Below are positions 7,365-14,391 of a stretch of DNA of 16,066 bases, piece after piece; position 1 is the stretch's first letter; every line of letters starts with the position of its first letter. The stretch comes from an uncultured Paracoccaceae bacterium. GTDB lineage: Bacteria; Pseudomonadota; Alphaproteobacteria; Rhodobacterales; Rhodobacteraceae. Both the position numbers and the translations under genes were made by a program. The notes beneath the pieces were generated by a model. It searched no databases and was not told the DNA's origin. It was given only the letters and a program-made list of their open reading frames with translations. The stretch spans positions 1 to 16,066 of the forward strand of contig CALEZJ010000350.1 of assembly GCA_937927885.1 (NCBI GenBank). The letters are read 5' to 3'.

Positions 7365-7864
7365 TCCGCTGCCCTCAGTGCCGCCTGCAAGCGCCCCGCA
7401 CTTTGTGAATGGAACGAGTGGCAGATCGCCACGGCAAGCGCGTCGGCGGCGTCGGGGCTGGCGATCTGTACACCGGGTAACTGCATCCGCACCATGTGAT
7501 CGACCTGTACCTTGGCGGCCTTGCCCACGCCGACGACCGCCTTTTTCACCGCATTGGGCGCGTATTCGCCGACGGTGAGGCCGAATTGCGCCGGCACCAG
7601 CAGGGCTATGGCGCGCGCGTGGCCCAGTTTCAGGGTCGCCACCGCGTCCTTGTTGACGAAGGTCTGCTCGACCGCCGCGCAGTCCGGCCGGTGCTGCGCC
7701 AGAACCTGCGTCAACTGCTCGTGCAGGCTGAGAAGACGCTGCGCCAGGTCTTCGCCTTCAGAATGCAGCGTCCCGTTGGCGACATGGCTGAGCCGCGAAC
7801 CGGCCACTTCAATGATCCCCCAGCCGAGGTTTCGCAATCCCGGATCGATTCCCAATACCCGCAT
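7361..7864 (-). CDS. ruvC: Crossover junction endodeoxyribonuclease RuvC
   Basis: A 167-residue RNase H-fold endonuclease that resolves Holliday junctions by symmetric nicking, acting with RuvAB. All four acidic catalytic residues are present at the E. coli numbering: D7 (LGIDPG), E66 (AVEQTFVNK), and D138 and D141 ([14 protein letters not shown]). I chose the ATG at 7864 because [16 protein letters not shown] is the standard family start; the frame stays open to 8035, but that upstream part is lysine/arginine-rich and not family-like. GGCAGG just upstream is a modest Shine-Dalgarno. It is the first gene of the ruv cluster and is divergent from the DUF1127 gene. A one-mismatch match to the alphaproteobacterial SOS box lies about 60-73 bp upstream. 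Confidence 0.97.
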   Translation of the reverse strand: MRVLGIDPGLRNLGWGIIEVAGSRLSHVANGTLHSEGEDLAQRLLSLHEQLTQVLAQHRPDCAAVEQTFVNKDAVATLKLGHARAIALLVPAQFGLTVGEYAPNAVKKAVVGVGKAAKVQVDHMVRMQLPGVQIASPDAADALAVAICHSFHSQSAGRLQAALRAAE

Positions 7865-7922
7865 GACCTGCCCCGCTGCTCGCTTGACGCGCCCCTTGCG
7901 GGCGTCCTTGGCGGGAAATCTG

Positions 7923-7937
7923 GCACGAAAAGTGAAC
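7923..7937 (-). promoter_or_regulatory. Candidate LexA/SOS box upstream of ruvC (GTTC-N7-GTGC)
   Basis: Read on the minus strand, GTTC (7937-7934), seven bases, then GTGC (7926-7923): seven of eight positions match the alphaproteobacterial LexA operator GTTC-N7-GTTC. It overlaps where a -10 would fall if TTGTCT at 7957-7952 is the -35. One such near-match is expected by chance in a few hundred base pairs, so this is a candidate only. Confidence 0.3.
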
Positions 7938-8064
7938 AAAAGCCAGCGGAAAGACAAATCTTTGCCGTCGACGATCAAATTCGCGTTGCATCTGCCGATT
8001 CTGGTCGTAAAGTCGTCGCATTCGGACAGCGCCACTTAAATGTGGTCGCTTCACTGTGGTGTAA

Positions 8065-8085
8065 GCCATGCTTTTGATGCATGGC
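8065..8085. repeat. Perfect inverted repeat GCCATGC-N7-GCATGGC
   Basis: The arms GCCATGC (8065-8071) and GCATGGC (8079-8085) flank TTTTGAT, about 100 bp upstream of the DUF1127 start. It could be a dimeric-regulator operator or an RNA hairpin in the leader; nothing in the sequence decides between them. Confidence 0.5.
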
Positions 8086-8184
8086 CGTCTTGCTTGCCAG
8101 CCCTCTTCTCGCTGCACACGCAAAGCGCTATCTGAGGCGCACAAGCACAATGCTTCACCACTTTTTTGACGACAGGAGCCTCAG

Positions 8185-8394
8185 ATGGCCTTTTTTGCCT
8201 CCGCCCGCCCCGTCGCTGACGGCGTGTTCGGCCGCAGCCTCGGTTTCTCGTTCGCCGACATCTTCGCCCGCGTCGCGGCCTGGAACGATCAGCGCATCAC
8301 CCGCCGTGAACTCGCCAATCTGTCGGATCGCGAGCTTGACGATATCGGTCTGTGCCGCGGTGACATCGAGGACGTGGTTCGCGGCCTGCGCTGA
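8185..8394 (+). CDS. DUF1127 domain small protein
   Basis: A 69-residue protein whose C-terminal half, RITRRELANLSDRELDDIGL followed by CRGDIEDVVRGLR, is the DUF1127 (YjiS-like) signature: an Arg-rich amphipathic helix and the L-S-D-x-x-L-x-D-I-G-L motif. The N-terminal 30 residues (FGRSLGFSFADIFARVAAW) form a less conserved helical lead. DUF1127 proteins are abundant and often stress-induced in alphaproteobacteria; one, CcaF1 of Rhodobacter sphaeroides, binds RNA and affects small-RNA maturation. Whether this one does so is inference. AGGAG at 8174-8178, 6 nt before the ATG, predicts strong translation. It stands alone: divergent from ruvC and closed by its own terminator at 8423-8454. Confidence 0.93.
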   Translation: MAFFASARPVADGVFGRSLGFSFADIFARVAAWNDQRITRRELANLSDRELDDIGLCRGDIEDVVRGLR

Positions 8395-8422
8395 CCGCGA
8401 CCCGTTACCGCGCTTGATCAGA

Positions 8423-8454
8423 CGCCGCCCTGGACAGTTCCAGGGCGGCGTTTT
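8423..8454 (+). terminator. Strong Rho-independent terminator of the DUF1127 gene
   Basis: A perfect 11-bp GC-rich stem, CGCCGCCCTGG (8423-8433) with CCAGGGCGGCG (8440-8450), loop ACAGTT, followed by TTTT (8451-8454) on the plus strand. It lies 28 nt after the DUF1127 stop. On the minus strand no T-run follows, so it should act mainly for the plus-strand gene. Confidence 0.92.
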
Positions 8455-8469
8455 CGTGTCTCGTTTTGC

Positions 8470-8787
8470 TCAAAGGGCTGCGGAAGTGTCCTGGGAGGCA
8501 CCGGAACCCAGAGCTCCCGCCAGCGTGCGCCTGACCGGATCGGCACCGACCAGCCAATAGGCGAGTTGTCTGTGCAGCCCGGCCTCGTGCCCGGGGTGGG
8601 CTGCAAATGCGCGCGCATCATGGGCCAGCCCGGCAGCCTTCAGGATTACCAGAACGGTGAGTGTCGCGCCGACAATCCCGCCCGCCCGGCGCAGCCCGGC
8701 AAATCGGGGGCGTTCCTGTTCGATCTTTGCCTCGACGCGCGCGGCAAGGACAGAGTCCATCCGCTGAAGATATGCGAGACTGGGCAT
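8470..8787 (-). CDS. Hypothetical small single-pass membrane protein downstream of prmA
   Basis: A 105-residue protein I do not recognise. It has a charged N-terminal helix (MPSLAYLQRMDSVLAARVEA then KIEQERPRF), one hydrophobic segment (about 36-56, GGIVGATLTVLVILKAAGL, with a lysine near its end), then a His/Ala-rich stretch and a weakly hydrophobic LAYWLVGADPVRRTLAGALG. The positive residues before the helix (RLRR-like, about 28-34) suggest a cytoplasmic N-terminus. The ATG at 8787 has a good GGAGTGA site 5 nt upstream, which supports it as a real gene. It follows prmA by 71 nt on the same strand and is probably co-transcribed, but the link to ribosomal protein methylation is unknown. Confidence 0.7.
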   Translation of the reverse strand: MPSLAYLQRMDSVLAARVEAKIEQERPRFAGLRRAGGIVGATLTVLVILKAAGLAHDARAFAAHPGHEAGLHRQLAYWLVGADPVRRTLAGALGSGASQDTSAAL

Positions 8788-8858
8788 GGCTCACTCCGGT
8801 TGCAGGGTCGAATAGCACCGGGATGACACAGGATAGCGGCAAAATTCGGGCGGAACTC

Positions 8859-9728
8859 TCAGACGCGGCGCAAGATGAGGGTGGTCCAGTCACCGATCTC
8901 CTCGCGTTCGACCTCGGCAAAGCCCGCTGCGACATAGGCGGCCAGAACCTCGGCGGCCTGGGTGTTCAGAAGGCCGGACAGGATTGCAACGGACCCTGTC
9001 GCTGTGTGGCGCGCCATGTCGGGGGCGATTTGGATCAGCGGCCCTTTCAGGATATTGGCAAAGACCAGATCATAGGGCGCGCGCGCGTGTATGTCGGCAT
9101 GCTCGAACCCGACCGCCTCCAGGCAGGTGATGCGATCCTGAAGCCCATTCGCTGCCGCATTGGCCAGCGCCACATCGACCGCGACCGAGTCTATGTCGCT
9201 GGCCAGGACGGGCTCTGGCCACAGCCGCGCCGCAGCCATCGCCAGAACTGCGGTGCCGCAGCCCACGTCGATGGTGTTCTTCGCATGCCCACCCCGGTCC
9301 GCCAGCCGGTCCAAGGCCCGCAGGCACCCCAGGGTGGTGCCATGATGTCCGGTGCCAAAGGCCATTGCCGCCTCGATCAACAGGCCCATGCGTCCTTCGG
9401 GAAGCTTGTCGGCGTCATGGCTGCCATAGACGAAGAACCGTCCGGCTTCGACGGGTTTTAATTCGCGTTTCACATGGGCGACCCAGTCGATTTCGGGCAG
9501 TTCCGAGACCGCGAATTCCGCCGCGCCATAGGCAGCGGCCAGCAGCGTCAGGGCGATGTCATCGGGTGCTTCGGTGAAATAGGCGCCGACCTCCCAAAGG
9601 TTGGACCCGTCCTCCATCTCGAACACACCTACTCCCATCGGCGCGGGTTCCAGTTCCTCCAGCGCCTCGCCCAGGGCTTGCGCGTGGGCTTCATCGGGAA
9701 GGGTGGTCAAGGCAGTATAGGTGGGCAT
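8859..9728 (-). CDS. prmA: Ribosomal protein L11 methyltransferase
   Basis: A 289-residue SAM-dependent methyltransferase that trimethylates ribosomal protein L11. The N-terminal substrate-recognition domain (about 1-85) is followed by the class I methyltransferase domain: AFGTGHHGTT (123-132, the alphaproteobacterial version of A-F-G-T-G-x-H-x-T-T), motif I IDVGCGTAVLAMAA (153-166), an acidic SAM-ribose residue in ASDIDSVAV (176-184), and the motif NILKGPL (225-231) that stands where N-I-L-x-x-x-L is found in the family. The C-terminus ends EREEIGDWTTLILRRV. GGAGA lies 9 nt before the ATG. It is likely transcribed together with the small membrane protein gene at 8470-8787. Confidence 0.95.
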   Translation of the reverse strand: MPTYTALTTLPDEAHAQALGEALEELEPAPMGVGVFEMEDGSNLWEVGAYFTEAPDDIALTLLAAAYGAAEFAVSELPEIDWVAHVKRELKPVEAGRFFVYGSHDADKLPEGRMGLLIEAAMAFGTGHHGTTLGCLRALDRLADRGGHAKNTIDVGCGTAVLAMAAARLWPEPVLASDIDSVAVDVALANAAANGLQDRITCLEAVGFEHADIHARAPYDLVFANILKGPLIQIAPDMARHTATGSVAILSGLLNTQAAEVLAAYVAAGFAEVEREEIGDWTTLILRRV

Positions 9729-9913
9729 GGCGTGTCTCCGGATACCAACGCGGCCTAGCGTGTCGCTTCCCGCCTGACAAGCCCGACTGTTCCCGTCTCG
9801 CAGCCACGCCTAGGCGAATACGACCTGTTACCTCAGCCGCGCTTGCCGCAAGAGCGTCGGCGGCGGGCGATGCCCTGCCCGGCGCCGAGGACTCGATGCC
9901 CGGAGGCGCCGCC
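9729..9913. other. Intergenic region between the DUF1491 gene and prmA
   Basis: These 185 bp precede prmA on the minus strand. They contain a perfect 10-bp palindrome CGCCTAGGCG (9807-9816) and, on the minus strand, a TTGTCA (9780-9775) that could be a -35, though the matching -10 (TAGGCC) is poor. No T-tailed terminator is seen after DUF1491. No supported gene. Confidence 0.4.
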
Positions 9914-10252
9914 TTACCCGTCCAGTCCCTGCTCGTCCAGCAGGTGCCGTCCCGCGCGGTCCTCGACCTCGACGATCCACAGATCCGGATCACGCGCCCG
10001 CTCGCGCGCCAGAAACGCGTCAATCTCGGACTCGGGGCCTGTTGCGACGCAGATCCAGGCGCGGCGGTCCGTCATCAAGTCGAACTGGCGCTGAAAAAGC
10101 CGGGCGGTGCCGTCGAGAGGGGATTGCTTGACCAACACTGCTCCGGCAGTGGCGTCGCCACGGCGCACGACGAAACATGCAATATCTGCCAGCCTGAGAC
10201 GGGTCAGATAGGCTTGCACCCAGAAGTCCGCCGTCAGGCGCGGGGGGCTCAT
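9914..10252 (-). CDS. DUF1491 family protein
   Basis: A 112-residue protein with RLTADFWVQAYLTRLRLADI at the N-terminus, then CFVVRRGDATAGAVLVKQSP, and a C-terminus DPDLWIVEVEDRAGRHLLDE; this is the alphaproteobacterial DUF1491 family, of unknown function. I chose the ATG at 10252 because homologues start just before R-L-T-A-D-F-W; an in-frame GTG at 10291 would add 13 non-conserved residues, and neither start has a clear Shine-Dalgarno. It follows era by 87 nt on the same strand, a pairing I recall from other Rhodobacterales, which hints at a housekeeping or RNA-related role without proving one. Confidence 0.88.
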   Translation of the reverse strand: MSPPRLTADFWVQAYLTRLRLADIACFVVRRGDATAGAVLVKQSPLDGTARLFQRQFDLMTDRRAWICVATGPESEIDAFLARERARDPDLWIVEVEDRAGRHLLDEQGLDG

Positions 10253-10339
10253 GGTGAAAGGGGGGGCATTCCGCTGCCCTCTTGCCAGCACCCAAACACC
10301 CCTCCGAGCGCAATGAGGGCCGAATCAAGGCGCGCGGTA

Positions 10340-11251
10340 TCAGGCATTACCGTCCTTGAAATCGAGGCCCATGTTGTCATAGCGCTCGGCTTCTTCCAGC
10401 CAGTTCTGGCGCACGCGCACGGTCAGGAACAGATGCACGGGGCGGCCCAGGAAGGTGGCGATCTCGGCTCGGGCCTGCTGACCAATCACCTTGATCGTCT
10501 CACCCTTGTGGCCCAGAACGATCCCCTTGTGGCCCTCGCGCGCGACATAGATCACCTGGTCGATGCGGGCCGATCCGTCCTCGCGCTCTTCCCAGGCCTC
10601 GGTTTCCACCGTCAACTCGTAGGGGAGTTCCTGATGCAGCCGCAGCGTGAGTTTCTCGCGGGTCATCTCGGCGGCGATCATGCGTTCCGAGGCGTCGGCT
10701 AACTGGTCCTCGGGGTAAAGCCAGGCGCCTTCGGGCAGCGACTCGCCTAGCCAGGTCTTCAGGTCCTCGCAGCCATAGCCGCGCTCGGCCGACACCATGA
10801 AGGTGCGTGCAAAGGGGAAGGATTCGTTCATCTGCGCGGACAGGGCGAGCAACGCCTCGGCCTTGATGCGGTCGATCTTGTTGATAGCCAGAGCCACGAT
10901 CTGCCCTGGCACGACGCGCTCCTTGAGCGTATCCAGAATCGCCTGTACCCCGTCGGTCAGCCCGCGATGCGCCTCGATCAGCAGCACCACGATATCGGCA
11001 TCCGCCGCCCCGCCCCAGGCGGCAGCGATCATAGCGCGGTCCAGCCTGCGGCGCGGGCGAAAGAGGCCCGGCGTGTCGACAAACACGATCTGTGCCTGAT
11101 CCGCCATCGCGATGCCCCGGATGCGCGCGCGGGTCGTCTGAACCTTGTGGGTCACGATCGACACCTTGGCGCCCACCATCCGGTTGAGCAATGTCGATTT
11201 GCCGGCGTTCGGCTCTCCGATCAGGGCGACAAAGCCCGCGCGTGTGGTCAT
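10340..11251 (-). CDS. era: GTPase Era
   Basis: A 303-residue GTPase (usual length about 300) that binds the 3' end of 16S rRNA and helps 30S subunit assembly. G1 is GEPNAGKST (12-20), G2 is in VQTTRARIRG (37-46), G3 is DTPG (59-62), G4 is NKID (124-127) and G5 is VSAE (153-156). The KH domain near the C-terminus carries the GxxG-containing GIVLGHKGETIKVIGQQAR. The ATG at 11251 has AAAGGAA at the right distance. The reading frame is open much further upstream, but that part overlaps rnc in another frame and is not used. era follows rnc (61-bp gap), a conserved pairing of two 16S/pre-rRNA processing factors. Confidence 0.97.
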   Translation of the reverse strand: MTTRAGFVALIGEPNAGKSTLLNRMVGAKVSIVTHKVQTTRARIRGIAMADQAQIVFVDTPGLFRPRRRLDRAMIAAAWGGAADADIVVLLIEAHRGLTDGVQAILDTLKERVVPGQIVALAINKIDRIKAEALLALSAQMNESFPFARTFMVSAERGYGCEDLKTWLGESLPEGAWLYPEDQLADASERMIAAEMTREKLTLRLHQELPYELTVETEAWEEREDGSARIDQVIYVAREGHKGIVLGHKGETIKVIGQQARAEIATFLGRPVHLFLTVRVRQNWLEEAERYDNMGLDFKDGNA

Positions 11252-11312
11252 GGGTGTTCCTTTGGCTGTGCCTTGGGCGCTTATACCATGCCGGGCGCGG
11301 GCGCCATATGGC

Positions 11313-12014
11313 TCAAGTCGCGCTGACTTCACCCAGCATCGCTTGCGCCGCAGCCATTTCCGCCGCACGTTTCGATCCGGCGCTCGCCGAAAGCGTGCGA
11401 CCATCGGCCATCCGCACCTCGATGGTAAAGACTGGAGCATGCGCCGGCCCCTCCCGCGCGGTTTCGACATAGGTCGGCAGGGCCTCGCCTCGCGCTTGCG
11501 CCCATTCCTGCAAGGCGGTCTTGGCATCTCGGGCGTCCGTGTCGACCGCCGCAATACGGTCCTGCCAGAGCCGCAGCACCACGCTTCGCGCCGCCTCCAT
11601 CCCTCCGTCCAGATAGACAGCGGCCAGCACCGCCTCCATCGCGTCGCCGAGGAGAGCCTCCTTGCGTCTCCCGCCCGAGATCATTTCCGACCGTCCCAGC
11701 CGCAGTACCGCGCCCAGATCGATGGTCCGCGCCACATCCGCGCAGGTTTCCTTGCGCACCAGCGCATTGAATCGCGGTGCCAACTGCCCCTCGGTCGCCT
11801 GACGGTCGGCGTGAAACAGCGCCTCGGCGACGATCAGTCCCAGAACGCGGTCGCCCAGAAACTCCAGCCGCTGGTTGTGCGCGCGCGCCACGGTACCAGC
11901 CGAGGCATGGGTCAGCGCTCGGATCAACAGCTCCGGCCGCGAAAAGACGTGACCCAGCCGGGCTGCAAACCGTGTCATTTCGACCGACAGGCTGATCCCG
12001 CCCGGCGCCGCCAT
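11313..12014 (-). CDS. rnc: Ribonuclease III
   Basis: A 233-residue double-stranded-RNA endonuclease that processes pre-rRNA and structured mRNAs. The RNase III signature [14 protein letters not shown] (47-60) supplies E51 and D55; the second metal-binding pair is in [17 protein letters not shown] (D124, E127). A C-terminal dsRNA-binding domain starts near residue 160 ([20 protein letters not shown]) and ends with [14 protein letters not shown]. The ATG at 12014 lies 7 nt after the lepB stop, with no strong Shine-Dalgarno, which suggests translation coupled to lepB; a start at M13 ([12 protein letters not shown]) is possible. It lies in the lepB-rnc-era cluster. Confidence 0.97.
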   Translation of the reverse strand: MAAPGGISLSVEMTRFAARLGHVFSRPELLIRALTHASAGTVARAHNQRLEFLGDRVLGLIVAEALFHADRQATEGQLAPRFNALVRKETCADVARTIDLGAVLRLGRSEMISGGRRKEALLGDAMEAVLAAVYLDGGMEAARSVVLRLWQDRIAAVDTDARDAKTALQEWAQARGEALPTYVETAREGPAHAPVFTIEVRMADGRTLSASAGSKRAAEMAAAQAMLGEVSAT

Positions 12015-12021
12015 GCCCAGG

Positions 12022-12819
12022 TTACTCGCCGTGGTGCAGCGAATGGAAGAACCGATCGCTGCGCCAGGTCCAGAAAGCCAGCATCGAGGTTCCCGCGGAC
12101 GAGAACATCACCCGGTCCGCGCGCCCGATCAGGTTCTCGAAGGGCACGAAACCGACCCCGCCCGCGTTCTGGGCAAACCGCGAATCGATGGAATTGTCGC
12201 GGTTGTCGCCCATGAAGAAGAAATGCCCCTCGGGCACGGTGAACACCGGTGTGTTGTCGGCAAATCCGTTGGCCTCGATGTTCAGCACGGGGTAGCTCAC
12301 GCCGTTCGGCAGGGTCTCGATCTCGCGGCCTTTGCGGCATTCCCCGCCCTGACCGACCGGAGCGTTCTCGCAGCGCGGGAACTGGCCGGCCGAGCCCTGA
12401 CGTGCGTAGGTCTCTGCAAAGAACCCGTCGGGCTGCCTCTCGACCGCGACATCATTGATATAGACGAGCCCTGCGCGCACTTGAATGCGGTCGCCGGGCA
12501 GGCCGATCAGGCGCTTGATCATGTCGTCGCCCGACACCGGGTGACGGAACACAACGATATCGCCGCGCTCTGGCATCGTGCCCCACAGCCGTCCCGAGAT
12601 CGGGCACAGGCCAAAGGGACAGGAATGGCGCGACCAGCCATAGGCCATCTTGTTGACGAACAGAAAATCGCCGATCAGCAGCGTCTGCTTCATCGACCCC
12701 GACGGGATCCAGAACGGCTGAAAGAACACCGTGCGAAAAACGCCCGCGATCACGAGGGCCCAGAACACCGTCTTCACGGTCTCCCACAGGCCTTCTTTTT
12801 TTTCGGTTGCAGCGGCCAT
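12022..12819 (-). CDS. lepB: Signal peptidase I
   Basis: A 265-residue inner-membrane peptidase that removes Sec and Tat signal peptides. One N-terminal membrane helix (about 14-35, [19 protein letters not shown]) leads to box [16 protein letters not shown] with nucleophile S42; the general base is K102 in [13 protein letters not shown], and the C-terminal box is [11 protein letters not shown]. An inserted cysteine-bearing stretch ([19 protein letters not shown], 62-80) follows the first catalytic box, and two more cysteines lie near residues 150-160. The ATG at 12819 has AGGAG 8 nt upstream. It heads the lepB-rnc-era cluster; its promoter must lie in the 129-bp gap after scoB. Confidence 0.97.
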   Translation of the reverse strand: MAAATEKKEGLWETVKTVFWALVIAGVFRTVFFQPFWIPSGSMKQTLLIGDFLFVNKMAYGWSRHSCPFGLCPISGRLWGTMPERGDIVVFRHPVSGDDMIKRLIGLPGDRIQVRAGLVYINDVAVERQPDGFFAETYARQGSAGQFPRCENAPVGQGGECRKGREIETLPNGVSYPVLNIEANGFADNTPVFTVPEGHFFFMGDNRDNSIDSRFAQNAGGVGFVPFENLIGRADRVMFSSAGTSMLAFWTWRSDRFFHSLHHGE

Positions 12820-12948
12820 GTCGGCTCCTGATCTGATGTCCCGGCGTTCTGGCCCCGGGCCCGGACCGAGTCAAGCACAGCCCGCAGCTTCATCTTGCCC
12901 GAAGTACTTACAGGGCTCCCCAAGGAGGCGTGCCCCCTCGACCTCCGG

Positions 12949-13578
12949 TCAATTCACGATCGTCGCCTCGGTCGCGGCGCGCAACTCGGCCTCGGTCACG
13001 CCCTCGGCGCATTCGACGATCTTCAGCCCGCCCGGCACCACATCCAGAACGCCCAGATTGGTAATGATCCGGTTGACCACCCCCTTGCCCGTCAGCGGCA
13101 GCGTGCAGGCCTTCAGCACCTTCGACTCGCCATGTTTGGATGCATGGTCCATCACCACGATCACCCGCTTGACGCCCGCGACCAGATCCATCGCGCCGCC
13201 CATGCCCTTGACGAGCTTGCCCGGTATCATCCAGTTCGCGAGGTCCCCGTTCTCGGCCACTTCCATCGCGCCCAGGATCGCCATTGCGATCTTGCCACCG
13301 CGGATCATCGCGAACGATGTCGCGCTGTCGAAATAGGCCGTGTGCGGCAGCGCCGTCACCGTCTGCTTGCCGGCGTTGATCAGATCCGGGTCCACCGCAT
13401 CCTCGGTCGGGAAGGGGCCGATGCCCAGCATCCCGTTTTCCGATTGCAGGGTCACGGTCATGCCTTCGGGGATATAATTCGCCACCAGCGTCGGAATCCC
13501 GATGCCCAGGTTCACATACATCCCGTCTTTCAGTTCCAAGGCCGCGCGGGCGGCCATCTGGTTACGATCCCAAGCCAT
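12949..13578 (-). CDS. scoB: 3-oxoacid CoA-transferase subunit B (succinyl-CoA:acetoacetate type)
   Basis: A 209-residue subunit of a family I CoA-transferase that moves CoA from succinyl-CoA to acetoacetate (or a related 3-oxoacid). It starts [33 protein letters not shown] and the catalytic [10 protein letters not shown] (E47 is the Glu that forms the glutamyl-CoA thioester) are present, as are [19 protein letters not shown] and the C-terminal [12 protein letters not shown]. The ATG at 13578 has GGAGGGCGAG just upstream. It follows scoA by 14 nt, so the two are one operon. A longer in-frame reading upstream to 14202 runs through scoA in another frame and is not coding. Confidence 0.95.
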   Translation of the reverse strand: MAWDRNQMAARAALELKDGMYVNLGIGIPTLVANYIPEGMTVTLQSENGMLGIGPFPTEDAVDPDLINAGKQTVTALPHTAYFDSATSFAMIRGGKIAMAILGAMEVAENGDLANWMIPGKLVKGMGGAMDLVAGVKRVIVVMDHASKHGESKVLKACTLPLTGKGVVNRIITNLGVLDVVPGGLKIVECAEGVTEAELRAATEATIVN

Positions 13579-13592
13579 GCTCTCGCCCTCCC

Positions 13593-14288
13593 TCAAGCCT
13601 TGCGCGTGGTGCGCTGTTCGATGCGCTTTTCGTGCTGGCCCTGAATCAGGCGGTGCACGTAGATGCCCGGCAGGTGGATGTGGTCGGGGTCCAGTGAGCC
13701 GGCGGGCACGATTTCCTCGACCTCCAGCACGCAGACCTTGCCGCATGTCGCCGCCGGCGGGTTGAAGTTGCGGGCGGTCTTGCGAAACACCGCGTTGCCC
13801 GTCGTGTCGGCTTTCCAGGCCTTGACGATCGACAGGTCCATCACCAGCCCGGTCTCCAGGATATAGGTCTCGCCGTTGAAGTCCTTGTGTTCCTTGCCCT
13901 CTGCGATCACCGTGCCGACTCCGGTCTTGGTATAGAACCCGGGGATCCCCGCACCACCCGCGCGCATACGCTCGGCCAGCGTGCCCTGCGGGTTGAATTC
14001 CAGTTCCAGTTCGCCCGACAGATACTGGCGCATGAATTCCGCGTTCTCGCCGACATAGGACGAGATCATCTTCTTCACCTGGCGGGTGTTCAGCAGCATC
14101 CCCAGACCGAACCCGTCCACACCCGCGTTGTTCGAGGCCACAGTCAGGTCCTTGACGCCTGAATCGCGAATCGCCGCGATCAACAGTTCCGGAATCCCGC
14201 ACAGACCGAACCCGCCCGAAGCGATGGTCATTCCGTCGAACAGCAGGCCCTCGAGGGCCTCGGCGGCAGAGCCGTAGATTTTCTGCAT
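13593..14288 (-). CDS. scoA: 3-oxoacid CoA-transferase subunit A
   Basis: A 231-residue partner of ScoB, starting [20 protein letters not shown], with the conserved [10 protein letters not shown] (25-34), [15 protein letters not shown], and [16 protein letters not shown]. The C-terminus is basic ([20 protein letters not shown]). Together the subunits allow acetoacetate and hence ketone-body or polyhydroxybutyrate-derived carbon to enter central metabolism. The ATG at 14288 follows GGGGGAT; the frame stays open to 14393, but the added residues are not family-like and would overlap the divergent lipoprotein gene. The substrate could be another 3-oxoacid (the adipate and butyrate types are close relatives). 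Confidence 0.94.
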   Translation of the reverse strand: MQKIYGSAAEALEGLLFDGMTIASGGFGLCGIPELLIAAIRDSGVKDLTVASNNAGVDGFGLGMLLNTRQVKKMISSYVGENAEFMRQYLSGELELEFNPQGTLAERMRAGGAGIPGFYTKTGVGTVIAEGKEHKDFNGETYILETGLVMDLSIVKAWKADTTGNAVFRKTARNFNPPAATCGKVCVLEVEEIVPAGSLDPDHIHLPGIYVHRLIQGQHEKRIEQRTTRKA

Positions 14289-14316
14289 GTCATCCCCCGA
14301 AATCCAGTTGCGGATG

Positions 14317-14345
14317 TTTCTGACGCGGCACTGCGGCGAAGTCAA
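14317..14345 (-). promoter_or_regulatory. Candidate sigma-70-type promoter of scoAB
   Basis: On the minus strand, TTGACT (14345-14340, five of six matches to the -35 consensus) is followed after 17 bp by CAGAAA (14322-14317, three of six matches). Transcription would start near 14310, leaving a leader of about 20 nt that holds the GGGGGAT ribosome binding site. Confidence 0.4.
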
Positions 14346-14356
14346 TCGGGGGCCCC

Positions 14357-14384
14357 TTGCGCCTTGCGGGACACAGACTATCCT
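14357..14384 (+). promoter_or_regulatory. Candidate promoter of the PLD-family lipoprotein gene, possibly leaderless
   Basis: TTGCGC (14357-14362) and TATCCT (14379-14384) are separated by 16 bp on the plus strand. A start about 7 nt after the -10 would fall at the ATG at 14392. No Shine-Dalgarno is seen before this ATG, in keeping with a leaderless or weakly translated mRNA. The match is modest. Confidence 0.3.
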
Positions 14385-14391
14385 GCGCGCC

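Larger units (their letters stand above)
7865..8184. promoter_or_regulatory. Divergent regulatory region of ruvCA(B) and the DUF1127 gene
   Basis: This 320-bp gene-free region is less GC-rich than its surroundings. On the minus strand it holds a possible -35 TTGTCT (7957-7952) and an SOS-box-like sequence (7937-7923) before ruvC. On the plus strand it holds an inverted repeat at 8065-8085 and the AGGAG ribosome binding site (8174-8178) of the DUF1127 gene. I could not place a convincing plus-strand promoter. No supported ORF lies inside. Confidence 0.5.

Noticed and set aside
8661..9461. A 266-codon plus-strand frame across prmA and the small membrane protein gene
   Set aside because: It is antisense to prmA, which has clear methyltransferase motifs; its composition is typical of a shadow frame.
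12013..12831. A 272-codon plus-strand frame opposite lepB
   Set aside because: lepB carries the catalytic Ser/Lys boxes on the minus strand; the opposite frame has no recognisable protein.
12820..12948. A possible intrinsic terminator after scoB
   Set aside because: Several short GC-rich inverted pairs exist, but none forms a stem of more than 4-5 bp with a T-run on the minus strand.
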